Numbered from the stretch's first letter, positions 25,395 to 38,878 are shown. The stretch: 64,000 nt of DNA from Paramacrobiotus metropolitanus (GCF_019649055.1 NW_026570225.1:2294001-2358000); one strand, 5' to 3'. Numbers and translations are program-made. Notes: generated by a model from the sequence alone, not told the origin.

Positions 25395-26279
25395 GGGTGG
25401 TTCTCTGCGTGACGGTTCTTTCAAAATACGCCACCTGGGCCGGTCAAAATTTACGGAGCTGCCATACTTTAGTACGGCGGGTTCGTCAAAAATGCCCGGG
25501 GGGTTCTCTGCGTGACGGTTCTACCAAAATACGCCACCTGGGCCGGTCAAAATTTTTGGTCCGGGTCAAAATTTACGGCCCTGCCATACATTAGTACGGC
25601 GGGTTCGTCAAAACTGCCCGGGTGGTTCTCTGCGTGACGGTTCTTCCAAAACACGCCACCTGGGCCGGTCAAAATTTTTGGTCCGGGTCAAAATTTACGG
25701 CCCTGCCACACGTTATTACGACGGGTTCGTCAATAATGCCCGGGTGGTTCTCTGCGTGACGGTTCTTCCAAAATACGCCACCTGGACCGGTCAAAATTTC
25801 CGGACCGGGTCCAAATTTACGCCCCCGCTATACATTAGTACGGCGGGTTCGTCAAAAATGTCCGGGTGGTTCTCTGCGTGACGGTTCTTCCAAAACACGC
25901 CACCTGGGCCGGTCAAAATTTTTGGTCCGGGTCAAAATTTACGGCCCTGCCATACGTTATTACGACGGGTTCGTCAATAATGCCCGGGTGGTTCTCTGCG
26001 TGACGGTTCTTCCAAAACACGCCACCTGGGCCGGTCAAAATTTCCGGACCGGGTCCAAATTTACGCCCCCGCTATACATTAGTACGACGGGTTCGTCAAT
26101 AATGCCCGGGTGGTTTCCCGTGTGACGGTTCCTCCAAAACACGCCACCTGGGCCGGTCAAAATTTCCGGACCGGGTCCAAATTTACGGCCCCTCCATACT
26201 TTAGTACGACGGGTTCGTCAAAAATGCCCGGGTGGTTCTCCGTGTGACGGTTCTTCCAAAACACTCCACCTGGGCCGGT
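25395..26279. repeat. ~122-bp tandem satellite, about seven copies
   Basis: The unit contains GGTGGTTCTCTGCGTGACGG, then CGCCACCTGGGCCGGTCAAA, then GGGTTCGTCAAAAATGCCCG. The first unit is shorter and the last is partial. Two variants are distinguishable by TTGGTCCGGGTCAAAATTTACGG versus CCGGACCGGGTCCAAATTTACGC-type segments, and the middle copies alternate between them. Open frames through the array are a by-product of repetition and not genes. Confidence 0.92.
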
Positions 26280-26309
26280 AAGTACTGATAAATTTTGTGG
26301 TACCTTCTC

Positions 26310-26452
26310 AATTGTTTCGAGGGGCTGCGCCCACTTAATGGGGCTCCGCCCCAAATTCTGAGCAGGGGCTTCGCCCCTGGACCCCGGGGGACCCAGCTCT
26401 TCGCGTGACGCACTACAACTTAAAAACGCTCGCTCGCTTCGCTCGCTCGCTT
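26310..26452. repeat. GC-rich palindromic cluster
   Basis: Successive hairpin-forming words of the type GGGGCTGCGCCC, GGGGCTCCGCCCC, AGGGGCTTCGCCCCT and ACCCCGGGGGACC stand out from the AT-rich surroundings. They are followed by CGCTCGCTCGCTTCGCTCGCTCGCT-like sequence (not copied in full). This resembles the edge of a mobile element, but I could not assign a class. Confidence 0.55.
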
Positions 26453-27080
26453 GATTATATGCTGTAATTTTGACGGTTAGTGTTCGTTAATCTTTCTTTC
26501 AGAGAATAAATTTTACTGGTATCACGCGAGGTTCTGCATAATATTTACCGATGCGAGTATACAGTGGTATTTGGAGACAGACTGCGGCTGCTAAAGATAA
26601 AATTTTAATTATTTACGACACACATCAAATCGCAGTAACTTTGCCGCGGCTTTGTTTCGCGCTGGAAAAATAAGTATTTATTAATTCATCTGCTCAAAAG
26701 TTTTCGATCCAGCAACGTTGATAAAGAAATCATTGATAATAATGTAGAACAAAATTTACAACAACATAATAATACAAATTAAAAGAACAGCCGAATGCGC
26801 AATGAAATACTTATAAAACAGTTAACACAGTAGATACATAAACCAGCATTAGTACAGAAAAATTAAAAAATTACGGAAGAGGAAAAAGAAAGTATAACGA
26901 TTTCTAAGTAACAGTGTGTGCCGAGCCGTTCCACAGCGTGAGAAAATGTGGCACAAGGATCAACACGTAAACCCAAAACTCGCATCCCAGCCACCGTCCA
27001 CGCTAACCGGTTTGTCCCCAGGATGCGCGCTTTTCACAGCGGAAAGCCCTTTAGTACGGAGTATTCACACTTCCCCTGTC
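26453..27080. other. intergenic, 3' flank of Cache-EGF gene
   Basis: AT-rich sequence with no recognised gene. It probably contains the 3' untranslated region of the minus-strand Cache-EGF gene. Confidence 0.45.
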
Positions 27081-30000
27081 CTACGTCCTTATAACGACAG
27101 TATAATAAAAAACACTGACAAGTAGGCAAACAGTGGTGGCTAGCATGCTGATTGATCCCCTCTCGGCACTACTCCTGGGTTTGCCCTGTATCCGTTTGCC
27201 GACCTTAACCTCGTTACTGGCTTCTGCATCCATCGTGGGTCCCGTGGTACCCTTTATGACCTTTACAGTATATTTCGTCGGTCCGTGCTTGGTGACGGCA
27301 CGGGTGGTCTCTGTGGCCGTGGTCAATGTGGACTCTACTTCCACCGACGAACTGGCCAGTTCTTCTCCTAGATCCTCCAGAGTGGCGGTCGTGGGAACAT
27401 ATTGTTCAGTAGTCTCCGTGGTGCGTTCGCTTGTTGTAGACGTCGTGGAGGTAGTTGTGGTACTTGGCGTGGTTGTCGTGGTGGTAGTGGTTGTGGTCGA
27501 TGGCGTCGTTGTAGTTGTCGTAGTGGTGGTAGTCGTCATCGTTGTGGTAGTGGTGGGTGTCGTCGTTATCATAACCGGCGATGTATCCGGCAAGAAGTTT
27601 CCGCTTAAAGGACTATGGAAATCCGGTGGATTGGTGTCTACTCCAGGTGTGCTCATAAACTCAGGCAGACGGTCCGGAACAGCAAACGATCCATCGCCCT
27701 GTGGCAATACGGGGCGAGGCGGCGGTTGAAAGGGAGCGGTGAAAGTATTAGGCTGTTTGGGGGCAAGTGATTTTGAAGGATCCAATCCCGGCACGAAGTT
27801 CGTACTTGGGCTAAAGTTGTTGGGCGGACGCGGTGGCGCGAAGCTGTTAGGTGGGACGAAGTTGTGCACCGTCGGAACGAACGGATTCGGCGGGACGAAA
27901 GGCGTGGATGGCGTAGTGGTGGTCGGCGGGGGCATCGCCACGGTGCTGGCAATTGGTGTAATCGGGACGCTGGGGATCCAAGGATTATTGTCAGCGGCCA
28001 GTGTCTGCTCCGTGACCTTTGTGGTCTGGACGGTTCGAACCGGTGCTGCAGTCGACGGTTGCGTCGGCGGACGAGCTGGTTGGGTAGGAACCAAGGGCAA
28101 CATTGCGCCCGGATCGGGAATGGCGTTGAGTTTCTGTCCCGGGCGTCGACATCGGAGGTTGGCGTAATTATTCGGGAAATCTAGCAGTTTATTCTGATAT
28201 TCGATCTCCACGGCCAGTCCGTCAAAATATTGGATGCTGTCCAGATAGGGATACTCAAAGCCTTCTTTACAGACGCATTTATAACCGCCCGCTCGAAAGC
28301 CGCGTCCGGAAACGGGAACACACTGTGCGAACACACAAGACAACCCGATACAATTTATCTGCTTAACATGGTGGCGAACAGCGTCAACTGCGTGTCCGTG
28401 TTTGCCCCGGTCAGTGCGGGCTGCTGGCCAACACCTGCTGGGTAAATAGTACTAAACACAGCCTGGTTGACATACCGTGGTCGTTTGTCGATCACAGCGA
28501 TCAGTGCCACGGAACAGGGGCTCCTCCGCCGAGCTGCACTGGTTGACGTCGATCTGATCCGGATTAATGCCAACCGAAATCAGACCCCTGTACATGTCAT
28601 CGGATGGACACAGTGCCCACAATCAGTTTATGGAAAACGCGATAATTTATCAACGGCTACAGAATGCTTATACCAAGCTGTCAGACATACCCGAATTGCA
28701 CTCCGCCGTCCGCTCGTTTAGCGAAAAACGGCACCTCAAACCAGAAAAACTTGTCCAGATAAAAACCTGCAAGGACACATCAAATGCCATTAATCAAATC
28801 CAGCGTCCTGTATCAAATCCAGCAACGTACAGTCATAATACGGTCCGAAAGGCGTCTTCATGTCATCAAAGGTGATCTGCGAAAAAATGATTGTTTATAC
28901 CGTGGTGTATAAGGACTGAACCGGCTTTTGCTGACTGCTAAATTAAACAGTGAAATTCATGGCTAAATTTCAAAAAACAGCTTAAGCGGGGCAGAGGTTA
29001 ACTACATATAAAGTTTGCAAAAACCCGTAAATGAGAGTGAAAAGTGTTTGAAAATGTATTGGTGTATCGCAACCTAAATGTAGAAAAAATGCAATAACGT
29101 ACCGCTTTAAAACTTTGCGTGGGGACATCGGTGAACCTGGACCCGGCTGCATCCACGCGCATCTGTAAATGCCAACAATGACACTTTTCACCGGAAACGA
29201 AGCGTCGCATGTGGCTGGCACTTGTACCTTAATGTCAACCGCAAAGTCCATCAGGCGGAGGTTAGCTGTCTTGCTCTTGACGTCGCGATACCAATCAAAG
29301 TTTGTGTAATTGTCCGGGTAATGATCTGCAACATGTATTCACGGCACGTCAGACATGACACTTTTTCACTGGAGTAGATTTTGTTTAGTGTGTGTATAGT
29401 GTGTACGCACAGAACTGAAGCTCATCGAGCATCTTGTTGTACAATGCAGTGGGCGCGAAGAAACGCCGGCCGGGAAAAATGCTGTCTTCGAATTGGATGC
29501 TAACGGCGCCGATGGCCGGCTCGGCGATGATCATCGCGGCCATTTCACCCAGGATCATGTTCTCGGTCAACTTGTTCCGGCGTTTTCCCTCCACGGCGAT
29601 GCCATTTTGTAAATAGTTGCTTAGAAAGTGCGACAAACGTAATGCCGATCTCTACAAACAATCAGTACATTGTTTACACATAGAGAGAAGCTATAAATGT
29701 TAACCCAAAGTTTGACAAAAGTTCATGAATTAATAATTGTATAGAAGAAGTAATTTGTTTACTAAAGTAAAAATGTCCAGTCTAAATGTGTTTAAGTAGC
29801 ACCTACATTAATTGTCGCAAAGCGTTGTGGTTCAGACCTTAATGGCTTAAATTCCCAAAAATTAACTTTTTTCCCTACCAGTTCTTATTTCTGTTGCACA
29901 ATTTAAATTTGTAAACGCGTATGACTACCACAAATTTTTATCATTAGCCAATGAGTTCAGCCACTGCTGCATTCGCCAAAGGCCGACTGACAAGCACAAC

Positions 30001-33000
30001 AAACAGAATTGCGAATACGTTACTTTCCATATCTTAAAACCTTACCGCTTGCGTGGCGAATTGTTTAGCAATTTTCCGACCGAACTCTTGCGAGAAGCCC
30101 AAATCGACCTTTTCAGCGAAACGATTAGCCGAACAGTTACGCGGCGACAGATTATCCAGCATTTGGCGAGCACGGAACATGAGATTGTTTTCCTGCGACA
30201 GTTTTTGGATGAGCTGCTGTATTATGGCAGCATTCTGAGCGTTCTGCGGCGGTACGGACAGATTGTCGGTCGGCAGGGGCTCGTTACCGGCTTGGCGCGT
30301 TCTCCGTACCGGTCCTGCCTGGTTAAACTGGGGACTGGGTGAGTCCATGGATGAGATAAACTGCGGCACAGCAAAACGTGCTTCCGGTCGCGCAGCCTGG
30401 GCGAAGGCCGGAATTTGCGGGCGTTGGGGATCATTCGCTGCTGGATCCGACAACTGTCCGAAAGATTAGCAATATAATGCGAAAAGCAGTCACGGGGGGA
30501 GTTACTCAAGTGACACCTTCTTAATGCTTTTTGAATTACGCACTTACGGGAAACAGAATAATCTTCCTATAAAACGTACGCCACCCCAACAATTCAAAAT
30601 TACCCCGTCACTTAAACTTTCATATCGAAATCACAGGAATCGAAGGATAGCTCGGTGTTTTTCTCACCTGTTGCGGTGGTCCGAGATTGTCCGGTAGCTG
30701 GAACTGATGCGGGAGGAAAAACTGCTCACTTTGTGCGGCGGCAAAATTCGGTGGTCCGGTGCGGGTCGACACGTTGATGGGTTGCGGCATGAACTGGGGC
30801 ACGGGTTGAGGCGACTGACCATTCGGGAAGAAACCAGCCGCATTAGGCACCGGCTGCGGCTGCGAGGGAGCGAATCCCGGGTTGCGGAAGGGACTGTTGG
30901 TCTGCGGCGGCAAGCTCTGCATGGGCGGTGTGGGTCGGGTGAGGATGGTGGTCAGTGGTTTGGGAGTGTTGGTGTCGGGGGAGAAGGGGAGAAAAGGGGG
31001 CAGTGGCTGATTGGGGACGGTGTCGGCCTGCAGAAGAGCGACTTGGCTGGGCGGCGGAGGTGGTTGTTGGAAGTTGACGGGGCGTGGAGGAGGCGGACGC
31101 TGGGGTGGGGCCTGCGGAACAGCGTTGATAGTGTTGGAGACGGCGGACTGGGCCAGTGCCGCCGGAGAGATGAGAACTTCTTGGTCTATAAGGAACAAGT
31201 AGGATAATAATCAAATACTTACGTGCAAAATACATTATTCATCGACGATTGTTAGCTTTATTGCAGCTGAGGAAAAATTTTACGTAATCAAGGAAAACCC
31301 AAAATAATAAATTGCAATGCTTCGTGTTCTTTTGCCAAAGGTTTTATTAGTTTAAGCACTGCTCTGCTACCATAGTATGTGTGTCAACCCTTTCGATAAC
31401 TCTAATTTTTGAACAATTATTGGTACTATTATTACCACATGTATAACCTTTCCCGACTAAATGTTCATGAAAACGCAAGGTTTCTTGTCTGGAATGGTCA
31501 CGATTAAAGCACAGTATGAATAATTTGCATTTAATTTCAATGGAGTGAAGACCGCGTAGCAGCTGTTAGAGCGGCCATCTCAAGGTCTTGTCAACACTAA
31601 TGAATCAATGTCTTCTTTTGACTGAGTTATATGGTTACAATAATAAGCAGTCAGTAACTAACCTTGGATGGGAAGACATTGAAAGGCATCGGCTTTAGCG
31701 TAATCGCCGCTGCTGGCGCTCTCCACTTCGCCTCCACTGAACGGTCCGCTTCTGCCCGGCGGATACTTGAAACCCGCGCGGCACACGCACTGATATCCGC
31801 CTCGCTGCAGCCACACAACACAACCGTTACACGGACAGGCACACATGTGGTCGGTTCCACACAGTACACAGCACCAGACATACGCCGGCAGCTTTAATTA
31901 ATCAACAACAGTTACACCACTAATCGGCTACACTGCAACACCCACCCGAAGTCCGTGTCCGTGAAGGGCCTCACACTGCAATGCAGAAAGACACACATGA
32001 TTACATCTCACGTTACCGCAAAATATGTAACACTCAATAACCAATGCTGCTTTGCATTTAGAAAAACCACCGGTCAATGCCTTAGCACTGTACCTCTTCC
32101 CTAACAGCATTTATTAACACTTTTATATTTGATTACCGTACTTTTAACTTCGCCTTGATTGATTTAATACGATGCACTTTCGCAGTTAGCGATAAATGAC
32201 CCTACGGCTCCGTCTGCGCTGAAATTCCAATTAGCTACAGCAGTGCAGTAAAAATTCTAGGCATTTGAAAAGAAAACGAGCGTCATTACAAAGTTTTAAA
32301 TAGGAAAGGAGATCTCAAGGCACAGTAAACTGTAAAAGACAACTTAAATTTGGGGCTCACATATTTTTCTAAAACATATTTTCTTACTATAGTACTCTTG
32401 TATGGCTGCAAATTATTACAGTACATTATGCAAAACTCACACAACAAACGGTAATAATGCGTGCTTGGAATAAGCTAGCTGTTCTTAACATTTGCAATGC
32501 GATGGAATCTGACACTACTCAGCATAGTTTCGATACTCGTACCCATTGTGACTGCGGTTGCTCGTAACGCATTATTCAATGCCAAACACTCTCACTATCG
32601 TAACGCTTTCTTGAACAGCAATCATAAGTGCTTTTCAATAAACATATCATACAAATAAAACCATAAAATGGTCAGGATTGAACTTTTGTATTATACTGAA
32701 TGAGAAACTGTACATTTTCAAATAGGCAAAACAAATTCATTTAACTAATTTTGCACCGAAGCGTCAGGTGTTCATTTGCACCATTTGCAACAAGTAACAA
32801 GTTATCCATAAAATTAAAAATCAACAGAACAACCATTTATAAAACTAGTTTAAAATGAATTTTTTAAATTTTTTTCGTAAATAAAAGTAATAAATATGCT
32901 ACTGATCTGCATTTCAGCTCAAAATAATTATTACTATGGTTATGGTCAAGTAGAATAAAAAAAAGTTTTATAAAATTCGAAATTTTTAATTAGTATCCAC

Positions 33001-36000
33001 CAGCGCAGGCTTTTGTTCTGTTAATTGGCTATTGCCCGAATAAAGATCAGTAGAATAAACTTACGTCCGAGCCACTATTCTACGCCACTGCTACGATGTA
33101 TAATATAGTAACATTGTTTCCTTATGATAGTGGACATAACAGCAAATACGTGACGGACACGGAATTCTTACCACTGTGGTTTCCCGTTTGCACTTGTGCG
33201 TGCCGGCGAAGGCATTAAACTGCTGATCACCATCGCACTGATTAATGTCAATTTTCTTATAATCCATCTCCACCGAAACCGCGGCAATGTAGCTGCAAAG
33301 ACACCCAAACAACAGCGTCAGACATTGATCTACGATTACGCACCGGGGATGTCATAAGTGTCAAGAGTTACTCGAACAATACGCTCAAGCCTCTTTCCCG
33401 ATACACATTACACACAGCAGTGACATCACTATCAGCGACATCACACACGCAATACGCTTAAACACGCGTTCAGGCCAAATACCATCGAGTGGGTACATAA
33501 TCTCTTCTTCGGCCCGAACCCTAAATCACCCCATCGCTCTTCCTGATCGGAACGCTATTCTCCCCGGTTCATCGGCAATCCCGCACAACAACGGACATTG
33601 TTGTGTGCACATGTTGCCGGGTATTAAGACAGAGAGACAGAAAGAGAGAAAGCAGGGTCGAAAGGCAAACAAGTTGGCACTGATAACCATCTTATTGTTC
33701 GTCTGTACCGGTAAATGCCGCTTTAATGTGTGCGCGATTGGGGCGCGTTTTTCTCTCGGCATGACTAATTAGGAGCGGGGTGAAGATGTTGTGACCGGAA
33801 AGAACGAACTTGATTCGACAGTGCCGTGGTTCCGTGGTTCCGGAGGGGAAGCACACACGCACACGGAAACAATATGCAGCTTCTAATCGTGACTTGAGCG
33901 GGATTATGCGAGAGCTGTCAGACTTCCGCCAGGTGAGCCGACTAGACGTGCGAGAAGGTTAAATACGCCAACCGGCAGTTTAAACCCGACGATTGCCGAC
34001 TTCCACTCCGGAAGTGCATTGTCACACGCTTGTTTACGGGGATGGCAGACTATCAGCAGCGTAAATAAACAACGCTCGTATTTTTAGTACCAAATACGGA
34101 AATACGAATTCCTTAATCTGGAAAATTATAATTTTTCATGGTTCAGATTCCCCGATTGTTAAATATGGGAGTCCTTTCAAAAATTGTCAACGGTTTTTAA
34201 CCAGGAAAATCCGAATTCATTTTGAAGTACTTATTGCGAACTGTCGCACTGTACCGCAAATGTGCTACATAATATTATGTTTCTAGATTAAAACAAAACC
34301 GCGAAAGCTTTTCTCGTAATTTACACAAAAATTTCAAAGTTAATTAAACACTGCGACAGTCGTAGACAAACGCATACGGTGACTTAAATTTTCAAGGTTG
34401 CCGCAAAGTCTATGGCAATGTAAATGCGTTCTTAATGATAATAAAAAATAGGTTAAGTTAATTCACTCTGGCGACGCGCTTTCAGCGGAACATTAATAGC
34501 ACCTTTGCTTGAGAGAGAGAGGGAGAGAGTGAACAAGCAGCAAAATATCAACAAACAATGTTGTTGCATTGGTTGGAAACATCAGTAAGACAGTCGGTAA
34601 TTGATGGACTGAATGCGTTGTATATGTCCACAAAGCGACGACCTTCTTAAAGGTTTTTTCAACTAACACTAAACACTAACACTGCTGTAATACACTTGAT
34701 GTCTTCTGACGCAATCCGTTACACATCGCAGGAGACATTTCAGCCGCCACACCCTCATTCAACGCCAACTTATTACTGCGCTGACCAAACCCGCCAACTG
34801 ACCAACCGTGAGAATTTATTTTCTCGTTTCGCTCCCTGCGTGTACTCATTTAGGCATACTGTAGAATATGTTGGCTAATATAATACAGTTATTGCAATTA
34901 TCCAGCTTTCCAAGATTTTTCTAAAATTCTCAAAAAAGTTGGCCAAACTTTTCGCCCATTAAAGTAACCCCAATATCAAACTGAGTAAAAAATTCGGAAG
35001 TTTAGAAACCAGTTTAGAAATTCCTTATTTTGTGCGCTTACTTTGCAATAGTGGGCAGTTGTTGCTGGACAATCTGGTTGCTAACTGGAGCACCTTGCTG
35101 GACATTCACTGCATTCCCTCCATTTCCGCCCGGCACACTCGGCTGCGTCTGTCGCGCTTGAGGTCCCGGTCCCGCTTGACGTTTGGTCAGGAGTCGTGTT
35201 GCACGCTCGAGATCGGCCACCGGGGCGGTGACGGAAACTGGAGATATGGGAGATTTCAATGTACGCGCACAACATCACGGCGCGCCGTAATACACTCGCG
35301 TCAAATCATTCACAATAAAAGCCATTCTTTGCATTCTACGCATCGCAATATTATGCCGGCTAAACTGGATTACGCCGATTAATCAACAGCACAATAGCAC
35401 AACACGGCTAAATCGGCTAAAGGTCATTCATCAAGTATGCTATTAAATTGATTAAAGCTGCAACAATTGTTGTTGTATTTTTGCAAAAGGGCGGGTTACC
35501 TACTGCCGCAATGCAGCTGAACTAAAGTAAGCAGTCAAACGGTATTTACTTACAGAATGCAACATTCGATCTTAATTGCCTCACGTGGCCGAAAACTAGT
35601 TGGTGTTGTTATCTGTTAGCAGAAGTAAGGTACCAATTGCTCAATGTTTTGTAGTTTTATAGACGCAAGTGTGCCATCTTCTAACTTACGCTAATTTAAA
35701 ATTGCTTACTCTCAATCAAGATGCTAAGTAATATAAATTTTGGATAAAAATGCATCAAAAATTTTGAAAGACAGTTTTGATTGCAGAAAATAGCGAAACT
35801 AGGTACTGTATCATAAATCGAATATAGTTGCTCTGATTATAAGGCTACAATTGGAAACTGTGAACAACTTGTCGATAACAAAACTATCAAAATGCAGAAT
35901 TGAAACAGCCATGCTGCGACTGTCTGTAGAACGGTCACGAAAAGCGCTGTAATAATGCATGCTCATAATATTGTCCTAAGTGGTTAAGCATACAAAACTG

Positions 36001-37260
36001 AGAAAACTTGTCCACTTGAATTGCTGACTTTCTTGCGATTTCACACAAGAGTTACGCTAATTACGCTAAGGAACCAATTCATGTTACACAAACTTGCTTC
36101 AAGACAACGGTACGCAACGATTGTCATTTCCGGGTGCACTTTCAGCTACATTTACAAACTCAAACGCATTTCCTCACATGCGCGTAGTCGGCGTAGAACT
36201 TCATCGAATGCATTGAATTTCATTATAACAACAAATACTAGAATTACTGTTTTCACTGATAGTCGATTCTAAATTCATTAATATCCCAATGTTCTAAACA
36301 GCATGAATCGGAATACTTTTTGTCAGTGTTGTTTTTAAATCGTATGGTTTTCGAGCAGCTGAGAACTTCAGTTTCCCGGATGAACGCGCACTAGTAAATA
36401 GTAACAAAATTTACAATTTGAATTATTTTCTTATTATGTTATGGGAGTAAAGTAGCACGGTAAATAACTCTAAATTTCAAAAAAAGGTTTTAAAATACCC
36501 GAAAGCACTTACGCTGCCACTTATCCGTAAATAAGCAATCAAAAAACGGCATAGTCCAGATTGCCGGCAATTCCACCGGCGGTCCAAAGAAGTTAATGGT
36601 TTCCACGCCGCTGTTGTCTTTCAGCACTTTCAGTTCCAACAATGCCGGCTGTGGCAGCTCAACCGCCGTTCGATCAGATAGCCACGCCGCATACCAGGGA
36701 TTCGGCGTAATATGCTTCATCTCATCCGTGTAGGCAAAACTGGGATCGGAACCCAGATCAATGGCAAACAACATCTGGGATGTATTAAACCGCTTGAACG
36801 CGTAAGGACCGAAGAAGGGCAGCGTCTGGTTGACCCCACCGTACCAGCTGCTCATCATCATGTCTTTACTGAAGACAATCTTACTGCCCATAATGCGCTC
36901 ATCCGACGATGACAAGGTGGATAATGTCGAGTAGAAATAGTATCCCATATCCGGCTCATCATCCAGTTCGGCCTGTTGCATAATGTAGGAGAAGAAGATG
37001 GCCCGGTTGACGGCGATCTTCTGTGCTTCGTACATGGAAGCCCGGAATTCCGGGATGGGGCCCTGCGGATCAAAGGGCAGCGGCAGATCGGAGATAGCGT
37101 TCCGCGGCAGGACTTTCTCATTGTTGGGCACTGCTGAACAGCGCTGCGTCGCACGCTGGGCAACGGCGTCCGCCCGGGCGCGGATGTCATCGACACTGTC
37201 CGGGATAGCGAAAGGAAGCAGGGACAACAATACAGCGATGAGCGCGCCGATGCGCCGCAT
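27081..37260 (-). CDS. tandem Cache-EGF ectodomain protein, GPR158/179-like, without 7TM
   Basis: Thirteen exons join in phase: 36513-37260, 35042-35237, 33172-33292, 31946-31975, 31663-31804, 30668-31185, 30046-30453, 29411-29651, 29228-29325, 28831-28876, 28691-28766, 28476-28587, 27081-28322. They give about 1325 residues. A signal peptide starts at the ATG at 37260 (MRRIGALIAVLLSLL). Two units follow, each with a Cache-type domain, a WxMPFFDC or FGPYYDC strand, a DINQC/DVNQC strand, GTHKC/GTDRC, and an EGF-like end (RRGGYQCVCRAGF; RAGGYKCVCKEGF). A Pro/Gln-rich linker of about 170 residues separates them. The tail is Pro/Thr-rich, mucin-like, and ends in a hydrophobic stretch (SMLATTVCLLVSVFYYTVV), so it is a membrane or GPI anchor. 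This module order is that of the GPR158/GPR179 ectodomain. Exon 9's donor was chosen by phase. Confidence 0.82.
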
Positions 37261-38878
37261 CTTGCCGGTGGATTTATCTGCAGTCTTGGTGAAAAATGTC
37301 AACGATGATCAGGATAATGAGTAAATACCAAATATTGTGATAAATTCCCAGCATACAGACAGTTATGAGAATATTATTCCGCCGGTTCTGTGATGATCAT
37401 CTTTTCGACTATTTTCAAGAATTCGAAACACTGTGGATGTTAACATAAGAGTCGGTGAGAAAACCTCATGAACGAGCATGTAGAGAGGTAAAAAAGCCAA
37501 ACACTAGCCGCTTTAACGGACGTTGTATGACATGCTAATGGAGTTTTTAAAACTGCAGCACGCACACAACAGTTGCCGGATTCTGGTGGTTAGCTGGGCT
37601 CTTTCTCATAATACGCTCGCGATGTGATCTGTGTGCATTTCTTGTGGGTCTCCGCCTTCGAGTGCGTCCGCCGCGCATATCACTGGTCAGTTGTGCAGCG
37701 TCACTAGCTGAGCAACTGGATCCAGGTACAGTTATGTTGATATATAGTTAATCAGACAGCGGACGTTGTCGGTATTCGTCGATTGCGTTAGAGCACCGGC
37801 GTGTTTCTCTCCCTGCTGGTAACACGGCTCTGATCGACGACTGTGTCCATGTAAAAGTAAAAAAATCGTCGTTGTGTTCTGTTTCCAGTGGAGATCCCTT
37901 TGTCAACACGGCAAACCGGTTAATGGTGATTGCCGATGACGAATTGTTTAAGGCTTATAAAGAAGTGAAGGTTCACGTATGAATAAACTACCAATAACAA
38001 CTTCTAGCATAACTGTGTGCTCATTAATTACGACGCGTATAATAATACTTCTATTATACACAAATCTATTCTATTATAATCTTCTATTATAATCCATTTA
38101 CATAATCACTGCTAATTTGCTATTGTGGTATCGTTTCTACAGTTCTGCCACTGCGTATGTTAAATTTTTACAACCATTAGGCCTCATACATTAGATATCA
38201 ATCTAAGAATGCAGCAAACAAATTACGCAAAAAATAATGAAGTAAAACGGAACAAAACCCGAAGAAATGTACCGAGGAGAAGAATTCGTGACGCATACAC
38301 ATTACAGGATGCTCATGCAAAAAAACTACGCAGAACATCTCAAGAATTCATCGTCGAAATTGCTCGCATTGTGAACTGTTCGTACCGGACAATCAGCAAG
38401 TAAGTCATATTGTTATAACGCTCCGAACATCTTATGGCTGGTTTACACATGTGCTCCCTAACTTGTCAAGGAATGTGCAGTTACGTTAGGTAACAAGAAA
38501 AATGCAAGCCGACCAACGGACACAACAGCGGATGTGTACCGAAGCAATCGGACAAATAAGTACATGCTAAAAAGCAGCACCTGCTTCACTAACGTTAAGA
38601 TGCCTGAAATGGTAAATTTTCACAAACGTTTAAACGATTTTTAAAATCTTTAGAATGGAATAACAATAAAAACTAAAGGACCCCGCCGGTTTTGGTAGTT
38701 TACCCTTTTGTAGTTTTTAATTTTGGCCGTCGTTATTACTAACAAAAACAACAATCACAAAACCCATTTACAAACAGCGCTATCCAAAATATTTGTAAGC
38801 AGAGCGTAAGAAAAATCAACTTACATTCTAAAGCATTAACCTGAAAGTTTCACACCAAACCTGACATGATGCTGAAGA
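37261..38878. other. intergenic between Cache-EGF 5' end and MCM10 3' end
   Basis: Presumed promoter of the Cache-EGF gene near 37261-37900. A basic 64-codon open frame at 38209-38403 (+) ends at a GTAAGT donor-like site, but it has no recognisable domain or partner exon and is not called. Confidence 0.45.

Noticed and set aside
25232-26125. Open frames of 67-120 codons in the satellite
   Set aside because: They repeat with the ~122-bp unit and have no gene-like features.
27133-28184. Long plus-strand open frames opposite the Cache-EGF last exon
   Set aside because: They are antisense shadows of the Thr/Pro-rich coding exon; Val and Gly runs mirror Thr and Pro codons.
29100-29227. Extension of Cache-EGF exon 9 to a GTACGT donor near 29101
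   Set aside because: It would put exon 10 out of frame with an immediate stop; the AAG|GTACAAG donor keeps the phase.
34139-34170. GGTTCAGATTCC resembling a tRNA T-arm
   Set aside because: No matching acceptor stem, anticodon arm or D-arm at the right spacing.
38209-38403. Basic 64-codon plus-strand frame ending at a GTAAGT site
   Set aside because: No partner exon in phase downstream before the MCM10 3' end and no family match.
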